Shown in pieces: positions 12,940 through 25,400 of a stretch of 64,000 nucleotides of DNA (positions within the stretch are counted from its first letter, which is position 1; the number at the start of each line of letters is the position of its first letter). The notes below the pieces were generated by a model. The model was not told the DNA's origin and did no database searches. It worked only from the letters and a program-made list of their open reading frames with translations. A program made the translations under genes and the position numbers. Source of the stretch: Dipetalonema caudispina (Eukaryota; Nematoda; Chromadorea; Rhabditida; Onchocercidae); the NCBI GenBank assembly GCA_013365325.1, contig JABVXV010000062.1, positions 124,001 to 188,000 of the forward strand, read 5' to 3'.

Positions 12940-14456
12940 CTGCTAAATTTCTACTGAAAGAGCAACAGGTTTTCAGGAGTAATTGAGTTATAAAAATGAC
13001 GAGTCGACATTTAAAAATATTGAAAAATTGTGATAAAAGAGGGGAAATCAATTCAAACTTGAATGTTTTGAATGGAATTTCTCTCATCTTTCAATATCTT
13101 TCCAACAAATGCTCATATACTTAGTTAAGTGAACTATATTGTATATTATTCTTCATATACTAACGATATGTATAGCTTCTCTGTTAGCAGTGAAGTTGTA
13201 AATCTTTTTATTCATTGACTAACTCGTAAATGCCTCTTTGTTGCTCCGTTTTTCTGAATTATTTTCATGGTTTTTCTCTTCATGTGAAATTTGTAAATAA
13301 TAAATTCCTCAGGTTTTGCATGCGTTTTATGGGCAGAACATTTTGAGATAAATGAAAAAAAAAAAAAAACAAAGTCTGAAAAGATGGAAATTATATCTGT
13401 GAAGACCACAATAGTAAATAAATTAGACATCATTTTCATTATACAAACAACAAATTTATTTCTCAAAAAAGTGATTTTTCCATAATGAATTTCCGGGAAG
13501 TTTACTAATCATAAATAATGGACAAATTTTGTGAACTTTATGAGTTCGTAAAAGAGCCCATTTCATAGTTATGATAAATGGGTACAATTAGAAAGGCTTA
13601 GGGAATTATAAATGTAAGAAATTCTTCAATACTATTAATTTGAATGGAAATGTTTTAAAAAGAAAATTCAGAATTATAGAAATGATTGGAAGTGAAACTA
13701 AAATTGTAAATATTTAAATGATTGAAAAGTGATCATAATATTTGCCAATTAGTTTACTACTGTATGATGCATCAAAAAATGCAATCAATTTAATTACAAT
13801 ATATGCTCATATTTTATCATTAATAACATATAATACAGTTAACACATCTTAATGCTTGTATAATTAAATTAAATTTCAAATAAATTTCAGTATTTTAATA
13901 ATATATACAGTAAACATGAATTTGTTTGATAATTATTGTATGTATTTTATTCATACGATGATATTTTGTATACTGTTTTAGAATATTCCATCCCTCCTCT
14001 CTCCTTTCTTCCCTCATTCTTTCTCCAATCATAATTTATACAGTAATGTTGTTGAATGATAGAATCAGATCTTTTCTTTTTTTTCTAATGACCCTTCTGA
14101 GTTCTGTCATCTTATCGAAAAAAAAAAAAAAAAAAAGAAGAAGGTGCACTAGCAGTAAATAATGATGACCTGAAGAATAGTAGTAGTAGTAGTAGCAAAA
14201 GTACCTTCAACAACAACAATAAATGATGATTCATCATATCATTCTGTTGAAAATACCGCCATTACAATTTCTTATTTTCTTCCATTCTCTTCATTAATAT
14301 ATCTTATTTTTGTTAGTATAACTGTCGATATCTTATATTTTTAATTTGCATAATTCTCTGTCTGTTATTACATCATTAATAATTTCGTTGTATTATGCGA
14401 TAATATTTATTGGAATGGGAACAAACTAGCAGAGTTATCCTCATCATTCTAATATT

Positions 14457-14521
14457 TGCGGGTGATTGAATGACCTGAGAAAAGAGCTCATTGCCTGACC
14501 TCAGCTGAATAATTTACCCGC
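14457..14521. repeat. Imperfect hairpin in a GC-richer island
   Basis: Outer arms GCGGGT and ACCCGC pair perfectly about 65 bases apart. Inside them CTGAG and CTCAG pair again, with partly matching sequence between. The local composition is richer in G and C than the surroundings. It might be a small structured RNA or part of a regulatory element; the pairing is interrupted. Confidence 0.3.
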
Positions 14522-15418
14522 TACTCTTCATCCCTCCAATCTTTTTTACCTGCTAAAATTCCTACAATAGTTGTCCATTTCACCTCACGTGCCGCAATCA
14601 TATAACGTTGCGTCAAGTTGCGCATTTTTCTCCTTCCTCCTTTCCTCTTCCCAATTACTTACATCTATTGAAAAGTTCACTTTAAGATAAATTTATGTTA
14701 ATTTTAGAAATTTGTAAACTTTTTTTTACTTTTTTATTTTTTTTTTTAATTTACAACGGTAACAGTACGTAGTGATACTTGAATTGTTAATAAGCAAAAT
14801 TCAGGTTCCGATTGAAATTTTTTTTTTTTGATAAATTTACGAATAAGATCAATTATCTTAGTTTTATTGTTATTAAGCATTTTAACTTTCCATTGAAATA
14901 TGATTTATTAGTTTTCTTAATGATTTAATATCGGCACTCAAACAAATACCTTTACTCAGAAATGAATGAAAGGCATAAATCTGCTCATATGCAAATACGA
15001 TATAAGCGATCATCATCATCACGTTGGAAAACATTTGCTATCCTGTTTTCCGTACAACAACAAAACTTGACCATTGATCCTGATGGCTCTTTATGATGAT
15101 CCTTACTAGGCTCTAATAAGAGCAACAAAAATAGGAATTTAATTGTCGGAAGTATTGCAATTCGTTACGATGGGTATATTCGATTGTTAAAATACAGTAC
15201 GAATACGAATGCAAAAAAAAAAAGAAAAAAAAAACAAAAAATGGACAATGTTTCATTTCCAAAAGCAAAGATTGAACAATAACTTGAATTAAATTTAAGA
15301 ACTTCAATACATTCATAGTAATATCACTTCGAAATGTCAGATGAATAACATTACCTAACTCAAATATACTAATTTATGATTTGAAATATGGTCTCAAAGG
15401 TGAGTTCATAATGTGTAT

Positions 15419-15492
15419 ATATTGATTATATTATGATTTTAAAATTATATTATGATATCATTATCATTATGATTATATTATGATTTTCAACA
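15419..15492. repeat. AT-rich minisatellite
   Basis: A GATTATATTATGATTTT-like unit occurs at both ends of this stretch, with degenerate ATTATATTATGAT copies between them. It is a short degenerate tandem array in non-coding sequence. Confidence 0.6.
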
Positions 15493-15891
15493 GATACATT
15501 ATCCAGGCATATTTTCGATTATATAATTTTGAAATTTCGACTAGCAACAAATATCGAAAATTTTAGTAGGCATTTGAGAAATTCTTAAGACAACGAATTA
15601 TAATATTTGCCTTTTATATTTTATTCAAAATTCTATTGTAATATCAAAATAATTTGAAAAGATTTCCTATTAGTTATATACCAAAATTCATTAAATTTTA
15701 TTAGTTAAATTACTTATAGCAGAATTTAGCCATAATATCAATTGTATAGTTAGTAGTAGCAATTCAGAAAAAAAATTTTCTTTTTCCAAAACTATTTTTA
15801 GTACCATTTTAGTATAAGTAATGAAAATACAGTACTCATTCATCTATTTGCATTCATCCACTAATGTTTCCAGGTTAATTAACAGATAGAG

Positions 15892-16294
15892 ATGGTCACA
15901 TCTGTTTTTCAACCATTCGGTGTTGTCTTTTTCAGTCTTTCTGTAATGAAGGTAAACTACGGTATGGAAGTTATTACTCCAGGTGTAATAATACTAACAG
16001 ATACAAGTATCTTCCCACCAATCTTTGACCTTTATTCAGATAACTTCCTCAAAATGAATTATCTTACATTTCCTAATTTTCAAAGACAAAATTTGCATAT
16101 TTGGGCATGTTCGCTGATTTGATATTGGCATTTCGAGTGAAGTTGAAATGAACTGCTACGGTACATACTTCATTGCATTGATCGAAGAAGATGACCAGTG
16201 TGATTGCATCTCTGCAAACGATCTTACAACAGTTCGGAGTAGTACTTTGTTGAAGAGTCTCTATGCTCTTTCACTTTACCTGAATGTTGCTTGA
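15892..16294 (+). other. Possible small gene or broken coding remnant
   Basis: Two overlapping open stretches in different frames lie in a patch clearly richer in G and C than its surroundings. The first (15892-16122) starts six bases after an AACAG acceptor, begins with a hydrophobic stretch containing VVFFSLSVMK, and reads protein-like (for example TPGVIILTDTSIFPPIFDL). The second runs to a stop at 16292-16294, includes an ATG at 16148, and has the cysteine-containing segment DDQCDCISANDL. I could not find a splice pair that joins the two frames. It may be a small secreted protein gene, a gene with a wrongly assembled base, or a decayed copy. I recognise no family. Confidence 0.25.
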
Positions 16295-17471
16295 TATCTA
16301 TTATGACAGTATCATAAAATTACCTCCTTCTCTCCTAAAGCAATCTGATGCAATTTGTTCTTTTTTTGTTCTTGTAATTTTTTTTACTGTATTAAATGGT
16401 TTTCACCTATTTACCAGGTGTATCTTGGAATGAAAAAGGTATTGTTAGCATGAACTGTTCAGGCTTAAAGAGATCGAAAGAAATAATTTACCATCTCTTT
16501 ATCAGATCTAAACTTTTGTCACTTTCTGCAACATAAATCACATTTTGCTTTTTTCGAAAATGCAAATTCAGTTGATTAAAAAAAATATATAGGATAAGAG
16601 AGAGAGAGAGAGAGAGAGGGAAACACATCAAACATTTAACTGAAATTCAATACAAACTTCATAAGTACAGGAAAAAAAAGTTATACGAAATTCGAATTAT
16701 GAGCATTTTTGCAAAAAATGAATTTATCTCCGAGATAAATAAATATTTTTCTAATGTTTTACAGCAGATAACTTTTCTCGGGGAGAAATTTCCAGTTCAG
16801 TCCAAAAAGCTATCCTATAACGTCAAAATTATATATGCTGGAACAACTTGCTAGCATCTATGTTATCAATTAATTTAATTTAATATAAATGGAAATACTA
16901 CTCCAATAGCTCAAGATTTCAAGGTATAGAAATTGAAATAGTTATTTGAAATAATTGGACAATTTTAAAATCGAAACCGAAATTTCCAATTTCCTCAATA
17001 CTAGCTATTTCATTTCATATCCTAAATAATTCCCACAATTCTAGTAAATATTATAGATTTTGAAATTTTTTTATGCTGAAATAAATAATTCTTAATTCAA
17101 GAAATTTGGCAAATCTTTTCATGGTTATTATTTAGACTTAACCTTTCAGCCTATGGTAATGAGATGGGTAATCCACAAAAAAGTTATTTCCTATCATTAA
17201 ATTGTTGTTGTTGTAAAATTTGCATTTAAATCATTGAAAATTTGCTTGATTATTTTAATTTCTCTTCTTACTACTTCATCAATAAATTACTTTGTATTAT
17301 TGTATTATTGTAGTACTCCGATTATTTGTTTAGCTAAAATATACGATGAAAGAGAAGTATATCAAGTAGAGTTAGCCGATATAGCAAAAAAAAAAAAAAA
17401 AAACTGTAGTAACAGAAAGCAGAGAGAGAGAAAGAGAGAGAGAGAAGGAAGAATATCGAAAAGATTTTTGT

Positions 17472-17702
17472 CTATTCATTTGTTTGGATTCTGTAAGTTT
17501 ATTTGCTTGTAATTTACTATAATCAAAAGAAGCAGAGGTAGAATATATTGGGATACTAGTAAACAATACTTCACACCTCTCTACATGTATCTCCTCATAC
17601 TGGACAATTACCATATTCTTCAACATTGATTAATATCAACAACAACTTTTACCTGATTGGTTTTGATTAACTCCTATCGTATAGCAAATATTATTTTCGA
17701 AA
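17472..17702 (-). repeat. Left arm of an imperfect inverted duplication
   Basis: The reverse complement of this stretch aligns with 18048-18323. Blocks seen by eye: 17507-17537 against 18243-18273 (31 bases, one mismatch); 17488-17508 against 18292-18312 (21 bases, none); 17613-17630 against 18109-18126 (18 bases, one mismatch); and further similarity around 17641-17680 against 18072-18108. The right arm has about 18 extra bases between its last two blocks. Confidence 0.75.
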
Positions 17703-18047
17703 AACTTTTAAAACCTAATTTTTGTTCATATTCATTTTCTAGTATAAGAAAATATCATAGAAGTTATTGATTGATGATATTGAAAGGTATAGCCAATCAG
17801 TAAATAGAAGATTTTTGATGCTTTTAAATTTGATAAGTTTTTTTCATTCTTTTTTATTATGGATTAAAATTGAAGTATTGAGGAAATGTCTCAAATATCA
17901 TTATGAGGATAGTGACTGAATGGACAACTTAGATCATCAAATTTAAGAAGTTTCATTTTTTTTTTTTTTGCTTCCAACTTGTAGTTCGTTATAGTTGAAT
18001 TAAATATGGAGTTAATATGAACAAAAATAGAATTTTACAGATTCCTC

Positions 18048-18323
18048 GTAAGAATATTTGATGTATCATTGGAGTTGATCAACCAATCAGGTAATTGTTG
18101 TTGATGTCATCAATGTTGGAGAATATAGCAGATATTATGATATTCAAGATGGAGAGAGATACATTAGCAAAGAATGTAGAGATTATGTATGAAACGATGT
18201 TGATCGATCAGATGATGTATTAACAACTGAAACATCCATCATCTCTGCTTCTTTTGATTATAGCAAATTACAATTATGCCATGAATTATCTAAGCAAATA
18301 AACTTACAGAATTCAAATGAATT
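18048..18323 (+). repeat. Right arm of an imperfect inverted duplication
   Basis: Partner of 17472-17702 in opposite orientation, with about 345 bases between the arms. One frame reads through much of it with a single internal stop and contains SASFDYSKLQ, which the left arm also encodes on its own strand. Both arms share a CAATCAG/GTAA junction that looks like a splice donor. This suggests two decayed copies of a gene fragment or of an interspersed repeat. Confidence 0.75.
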
Positions 18324-19747
18324 CCATAATTTACTTTTCTCTGAAAGTTACACATAAATAAAATTTCATGTAATCTTTCCACAGTCTCTATGTTGCATTT
18401 GAATTAAAATATAAATAAATTACTACCAGTGTTTTTGCTACAAAAATTCTCTCATACTTAACGACTACAACAAACAGTTTCAGCTAAGTTCAAGTTTAAA
18501 AGTTAAAATCATCTGATTTTCTCAATTATATATGACTGATCCAAGTCTACCGAAATTTCTCATAGTATTTTCTTTCTGTGTGGAATTCCAAAACAAAAAA
18601 TTTCTATTATCAAAAAATTCACTCTTATTTTGAGTTACTTACCGATCATTTGTATATCGTCCATACTTTTACTTTTGCATGCAACTATAACTGAAAATAG
18701 TATAATGTATGAGATAACATTAAGTAATATGATATTAAATAAATGTCATACATTTAAAATGCTTAATTACACACCTATTTTCTTAAATGTTGAACAATAG
18801 TTATTTTGCAACATGTTGAAAATATTTGTCGAAAATCGCGTGCACATATTTGCGTATCCATTCAATTTGCATAAGAATAGAGTTTAATATATGTATAGGA
18901 GTTATTCGATATATGAATTATATGTATTACTTATTAGTGTTAATAGCTAATCAAAATATTATAAACAAATGAAAAGTCCTTCTTTTCAAGGTTTCTTTTA
19001 CGTAGAAATATTTTCCTTAGGTTATTTCTTAAATAGTTTTCGATAACCTCTTTGAAGTTCCTTTTCAACTATTTAGGGTTAATTTTCAAATAATTTCCAT
19101 TCTCAGTTTTTATTTTTTCCAAAAAAAAAAAGGAAAAAAAAAGTAAACATTTTACGTATGAATTCAATCTGTCAAATAACACAAAATGTTATACAAGTAA
19201 AAGAATGAATATTATGATATAACAGAAGATGTATTGTCGCAAAATAGTTTAATTCGATATTTTTTTGGTTGGTGATAAAGTAAAGGATGAATTAGGTGCG
19301 CAAATTCAGGATTTTCGATGTTCTTTAATGGTAATAATTTTAGTTGCATGGAATCTGGAAGGATAGATATCAATTTGTTGATAATTCAACACGAATAATA
19401 TATTCTGATCTTGAAGTTAACATCGAAATTACATTTATTTCAATGCTATAAAAGAAAGTGATATTTTTCCGGAAGACGAAATTGAAAAAAAAAAGGTATG
19501 AAATACTGATTAGACTTATCATGAATAGATGTTACTACTCTAATGTAATTGTAAAATACAAATAATTCCTGAAAAAGTGGAAATTCTGTATTTCTGTATA
19601 GATTATTATGATCACGGACCTAACGTGAAAAAAAAAAAAAAACACCACGTTTTCAAGAAGCCATGATTTGCTAGAATGATTCAACATTTTAACGGCGTTA
19701 TATGGCGTGATCTTCTTCATAGTATCATTTGTTCGATCATTAAACCA

Positions 19748-19760
19748 TAGTTATAGGTGT
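19748..19760 (+). promoter_or_regulatory. Probable trans-splice acceptor of the bZIP gene
   Basis: Two TAG acceptors, the nearer ending at 19756, lie four bases before the ATG at 19761. This favours 19761 over the upstream in-frame ATG at 19707. Confidence 0.45.
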
Positions 19761-21538
19761 ATGATTGTAACAACAATGATACCAGCTTACATGGGTGAAG
19801 TTAAAAGTGATGGTGGAAACCATCTTTATTTCTCATATCCGACACCTGTAGCTGCCAATATGGTACCGACCAATTTTACGGCTTATAGTATGCCAATACC
19901 ATCACCATATGAGACAGCAACTGTCGTTAATATTACGAAACAGCAAGAAGAAAACTTTCCAACTACTGCTTCCGCTCCTTCAACATCATCATCCATTACA
20001 TCTGCCTCGACTTCATTACCACAACAACAACAGCAAGAAGAAGAAGAACAACAACGACAACAACAACGATTACAACAACGTAGATCCGTTATTCCAGTGG
20101 ATGAAGAAGCTCGAAAAAAGTAATGAAATTTGCAAACCAACTTCTCCGGTACTTGTCAAGGCATACGATATGCAGGAAAGGAATATACAAATTACTGAAT
20201 GCTATCAAACAAACAAATCCTGCAGCAAGAAATGTTATGTCTTGCATAATTTCCACTTTTCTGATACTACTAATTACTTTTGCATAGATTAAAAAATTTA
20301 TCACATTTCATTGAGATGTAGAACATTAAAATGCAAAAATCATACATGCAAAATTTTTTTACTTAGTTGTTTGTATATTTTTTAAATTTCTCAAAATGAT
20401 TTGTGATATGAATGCAACCTGAATAGTAAATTTTATTTTTGCTAAATGTTTTGAAAATTTGAAGTTTTCAATTTTGTATTTTTTTACTTGCATTATTTTT
20501 CGTTATTTCTATTACTGTTGCTGCTGGCGTTTAATTTTTTTCCAGGAAAACATTCACGGGTACTCTCGGGCTTCAAATGTCTTCGTTTGATGACTGCTTT
20601 GAACCATCATCATATGATTGTTGGCCTTTTTCGCTGACCAACATAATTTGAATCAAAATATTTGTTTGCAGTTCAACGATAGATGAATAATATCAGGATT
20701 TGAAAAAGACATCAAGCCCAGATTTTTTTTTCTTTTTTTTTTCTTCTCTAAATCTTGAAGAATTTATCAAAATTAATAAATTTTTTAATTAAAAAATCTC
20801 CACCTCTAGAAAATATTCGAATTTTTAAATTTCTTAATTACAAACAAAAATATTCATCACCTTGGTAAGATTTGCTTTTTGTATTTTTGAAATTTCAATT
20901 AAATTATAAAAAAATTTTTAGATTTAACAAAAATTTCAACTTTTTCGATTGAAATATTTCAGATATCGTGAACGACGAGATAAAAATAATTTAGCAGCAA
21001 AAAAATCTAGAAGTAATCGACGAGAGAGAGAGAAAATGATGCAACGTAAAGTTGATGAACTGGAGAAAGAAAATGAAGCATTACGCGCTCAATTGGCAAT
21101 TTATACGCAACAATTAGATTACGTAAGTTCTTACCCTTACAAATAAATAACAGGTTAACCTTATCCTAAAGTTCACTATGAAATAACTCATCATACCGTA
21201 ACATGATTTTTCAACGGACTTAATTAGTATTACCATAACAATCGTTAATCATTTCATTTTATTTCAATATTAATTAGTAGAAGAATTAGTCATCTTTGTC
21301 ATTTCCTTAATTTTTCCCTCTAAATTATTTATAAAAGCAAATTTGAGGAGAAAATAAAATTTCATAATTAAAATACGATTTATAGGCTCGAAAAGAATAT
21401 GAAAGACAATTATCGTTATCTTATACTGCACAACAACAAGGAATGCTACTTCGTGATAATCCTACCAATTTGGTACCAACGACACAATCAGCACCACCTA
21501 TACTATATCCATCATTTTCTCAACAAACTGTTACCTGA
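19761..21538 (+). CDS. bZIP transcription factor, PAR/CES-2-like
   Basis: Exons 19761-20119, 20963-21122 and 21386-21538 join in frame to a protein of about 223 residues. The N-terminal half is low complexity: proline, serine and threonine, then a glutamine/glutamate run near residues 88-112. The DNA-binding region follows directly: basic motif NNLAAKKSR at about 128-136, then a leucine zipper with V150, L153, N157, L160, L164 and L171. The basic region most resembles the PAR/NFIL3/CES-2 class (NNxAAKRSR), with lysine in place of the first arginine. The tail of about 50 residues is rich in Q, P and T. It should act as a nuclear dimeric DNA-binding regulator. The length fits small nematode bZIP proteins. 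I cannot name a specific orthologue. The start follows a likely trans-splice acceptor. Confidence 0.85.
20546..20651 (+). other. Possible alternative terminal exon of bZIP gene
   Basis: Inside the first intron, a TTTTTTCCAG acceptor opens a segment that continues in frame from the first coding exon for about 35 codons (including MSSFDDCFEPSSYD) before a TGA. If used, it would give a protein with the low-complexity N-terminus but no basic region or zipper. Only the acceptor and open frame support it. Confidence 0.35.
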
Positions 21539-22421
21539 TCGTTGACTTGTAAAATATGCTTTAACAGCTATAAACTTACGGATATTAAGAAATCAGAAAG
21601 ATGGAAATTCAAAAATTACTTCAAAGTACGAAGGACGCGACAATGACAAAGAAACGAATGATTTCTTGATAAATTGCTTTTTTTGTTAAGGAATATTCCA
21701 TGTGTGTGGAACAAAACTTCAAATCTCTTATTGTCGATTTTTAATCACAATTTGTTAAATTGTGATTAAAATCAAGATTTGGAAATGGGAAATTGTTAAC
21801 CTTATTTAATATTAATGGATTATGTATTATTCACCCTACTTAAAATTACATACTATCCATAATTGAAAGGTTATTTTTGAGACTGTTTATTTCATTTATG
21901 ATTCAAACAATATCAGAACCAGTTTCAAAAGATAGAAACTACAAATATTTTAAGCGCACTGTGAAAAGAAACAACATATGTCAGAATAAGGAATGAAAGA
22001 ATTTCACAAAGCAACGAAAGTGAATGCATGATTTCGGCACTTCGGTACCGAAATTTAAGGGAGTTTACAACTGTTATGATTCAACATCGGAATAAAAAAC
22101 GTTGATCGAATATTTCGATCGGAATATTCCATATTCCACGAAGTCATTCGGAAATTTTAAAAGAAATTAAAAAGGAAATTCCTTCAAACCAACAGTACCT
22201 ATCCAGTTTATTCCCATCTTTATTAACACTGGAACTAAAGAAAATCACAAGTTAAGATTACCATAAGGTAGCGATTAGAAAATAGGAATAGGTCGAAGCA
22301 AACATTACTTTCAAAGTTGTTTTAACTTTAAATTTTATACTAGTTTTCTGAATAAAGTACTGCTGTGCCATACAAATACGAGATCTAATAAAGCTAACAA
22401 TGGAAAAAAGTGTTTGAGTAT
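21539..22421. other. Convergent intergenic region, bZIP and RPA1 3' ends
   Basis: No gene supported. The two flanking genes converge here. An AATAAA at 22091-22096 could serve bZIP, and TTTATT at 22207-22212 (AATAAA on the minus strand) could serve RPA1. At about 21746-21770, AATCACAATTTGTTAAATTGTGATT is an inverted repeat that could fold into a small hairpin. Confidence 0.55.
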
Positions 22422-25400
22422 CTACATTTCCTCCAATTTATTTACTGCTTTCGTAAGTTCATCAATATATTTGTCCTGATTGACCTCGTTAATATCGAAA
22501 ACACTCCATTTGATTTTCTCTTCATGCTGTAATATACATCAATAAAGTATGTTACGTTTCAAGACAAAGTCTAATTTTACATTCTTCGACATCACATGTC
22601 CGTTACGAAGTACTCGAAACTTTTATTTTCTGCCTGTAATAAAGAATGACACTCGACAGTGTAGTAACCAATTAAAAAATAGTACTGGAGCAAAAATGAG
22701 CATTAAAATCCAACTCCTCGCTTTGGAATTTGTAAGTACATGTTTATTGAGAATTAAAAAGATTTGAATAATTTATAATTACATTATAAAACTCCGATTT
22801 AGCCCGAATGCGGAATGTATATTCACGAAAACGGACTGCATTGAACACTTCATTGTATTCATCAAGCTGAAAATATTATGATTTAAAATCACTATATTGT
22901 GATTTTAATTGTTCAATGAACTTTTACCTCTCCTAAATTCTTCACTGTCGTCAGTAACTTACTTTGTATCCTTTGCTTTAAATTCCTATCGTTAGCATAA
23001 TTACTCATTAGTACCTTTCATAAATTCCCAGAGATAATAATTAAAAATCATCACAGCTAATTTCAATGAAAAACAACGGAAGAATCAGGTCAGAACTCAA
23101 CAAAGAAAAAAAATTAGAAGGATAAAATTAAACCAAATCATTATCGAGTAATTGTCCAAGCTGCTCTGCATCATTTTTCAAAAGCTTGACAGCTTTATCC
23201 TCAAATACCGTTACCCAGTGAGATCCCGAAAAGTCCGATATTTCCACCTAGAATTTTTTATATTAAGGATGATACTTCCCTATTGATTTCGGACATTTTC
23301 GTTAAAGAAATGAAAATGGGAAATTTACCGTCATAAGAAGGACATATTTGTATTTATCTAAAGTGATATCGCATTTTTCACATCGATATTGGTTGTTGAG
23401 CTCAATTACCTTCTTTTTGCATCCATTCGTACCACAGCTCTGCAATCCAACACTGATTTTAGAGCATTATAAGAAAATCTTTCATATGGACAGATAAAAT
23501 TTGATTGAGTTTCTAGAGTGAGTTATAACTTTTATAAACTTCTGGAATCCCGGGAAATAATGAATTTTCATCAAAAAAAGAATAGCTTCACCTTATAAAG
23601 AGCGCCATCAGCTTTCAATGATGAGATCATGGCTGTGACGTTGAAAAATGTACCCTTCTCCGAATCTCGTCCCAGTGCACCAAGTTCAGATAAACGAATG
23701 ATTCGAAGGTTTCGTGCTGAATGATTTAAAGAATTTAATGGAGAATTACACAGATTTAGGATGAAATTCAGAACAGAGATTGGAGTCCAAAAAAAAATCA
23801 CCATAACTGTCTGAAGTTAGACCAGCCGTTGTCAGATTACGTGCCTGCACGGAGGGTCTCGTTTCTCGATACCATTTATATAAATTTGCTGTTTCAGCAC
23901 ACTCCATGTTTAGCTCTATTCGACTGGAATTCCCGGTACTCACACTTAAACTTCCTGGAATATTAAGATATGGAAAATATATGAAGATCCTTTTATTGGT
24001 TAATACTTTTTGAAATGTCGACAGATGACCCGAATTTCTAGCAAAAGCATTTAATTACTTACCATTAAATTCTTTAACGAATGCTCCTTTTATACCAATC
24101 GTCTGACCCTCAATTTCTTTATCATATGTTCGAGCTTGTTCGCCCCATAATGTCAGCGTGATTTCTGTTTCAGATGTATCAATCAGCATTATATCCCGCT
24201 TCTCCAGTTGGGCTCCTGTGTTTCGTGCTGTAACCTGAAAAGTGATTTACCAACAAAAACCTTAAGCATTCATTCTACCTTTCTGACAAAATTAAAGCTA
24301 TAAAACTTATCATCATAGGAATAAGTTATCAAATCAAAATTAACATACTACTCAAAAGATTTTCGGAAGAGGATTGTATGTTATCAACAAGAAATTCAAA
24401 CATTTCCTACATTAACGAAACTTACTTGCACGATATCATTGACTTTTTCTGCTATAGCGATGATATCGATCGGTTCACCGATGTGATTAGCTATGTTGCA
24501 AAGACGAACAATACTTAGTGAAAGCTTCGGTTGCTCAATTTTTTCACGATCTAAACACGGCAAAACCTGAAACATCACGGATAAAAGACCTACTAGAAAT
24601 CAGAGTAATATGAGTGTGAGATAGAAAAAAGAATAGCAGAATAAAGCAAATAACAATTGCTTGTTAATAATTAATGGAATAACCAAATAAGTGAATACCT
24701 CAGAGTCGTTTCTTATGGTGATTTCATAATCATGTCCTGTCGTATTAAAACGTTTATTCGCTTGTTTAACAGTACCACCGGATACATAGAACATCTTAAT
24801 AAATATGCAAGCGAATAAAATGTGTCAGTTTCTGACTAGTCAAAAAACAAATGAAATAAATGATGGTTTCAAAAGACTTAAACCTTTGTAGATAAAAACG
24901 AAACATTAAAGTTCCCAAATATAATGCAGTGAATGTGAATTATAGTTTAAATCAATTGAATAAGTAATCATACCGATCCCTTCTGGATGATTGAATAGAA
25001 TTTTTCAGCAACATCATCAAATGCGGCGATGCGTATGCAACCCCCTTCTTCATCGGTTAATTCAAAATTGAACACTTTCATATCCCTCCGAGCTGTTCTA
25101 ATGTTTCGTAGATCCTCCTTTGCAGTCACTACACCACAAATACGCCATCTGTAAGATAGGGTATAAGAATCTACTGATGCAATGCACACTGAAAGCACTC
25201 AGTTTACTTTTTTGCTAAGTAGATGCCTCTTAATCAAGCATAAAGATGAACCAAACTTCAACTTGAAGATTTACTTATTGACGTAAGGAGTAATTAGTTT
25301 AATCGGCGTCAAGTTCTGTCCTACCAAATTCGCCAAACGGCGTGCTGATGAGCCACTATAACGAACTGAAAAAAAAAGCAATGCCAAGCATTAAGTGAAA

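Larger units (their letters stand above)
12940..15871. other. Intergenic, FHIP1 3' side
   Basis: No gene supported. An AATAAA at 13299-13304 could serve FHIP1. The stretch holds a TAG triplet run (14178-14195), poly-A/T runs, an AT-rich minisatellite (15419-15492) and, at about 14.45-14.65 kb, a locally GC-richer island with a CACGTG E-box and an imperfect hairpin. Confidence 0.55.
16295..19750. other. Intergenic, upstream of bZIP gene
   Basis: No gene supported. It contains GA microsatellites at 16597-16620 and 17420-17449, and the inverted duplication described separately. The remainder is AT-rich sequence without coherent frames. Confidence 0.55.

Noticed and set aside
19883..20292. Cysteine- or asparagine-rich frames over the bZIP first exon
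   Set aside because: Antisense or shifted readings of the CAA/CAG repeat; the bZIP frame joins to the DNA-binding exon.
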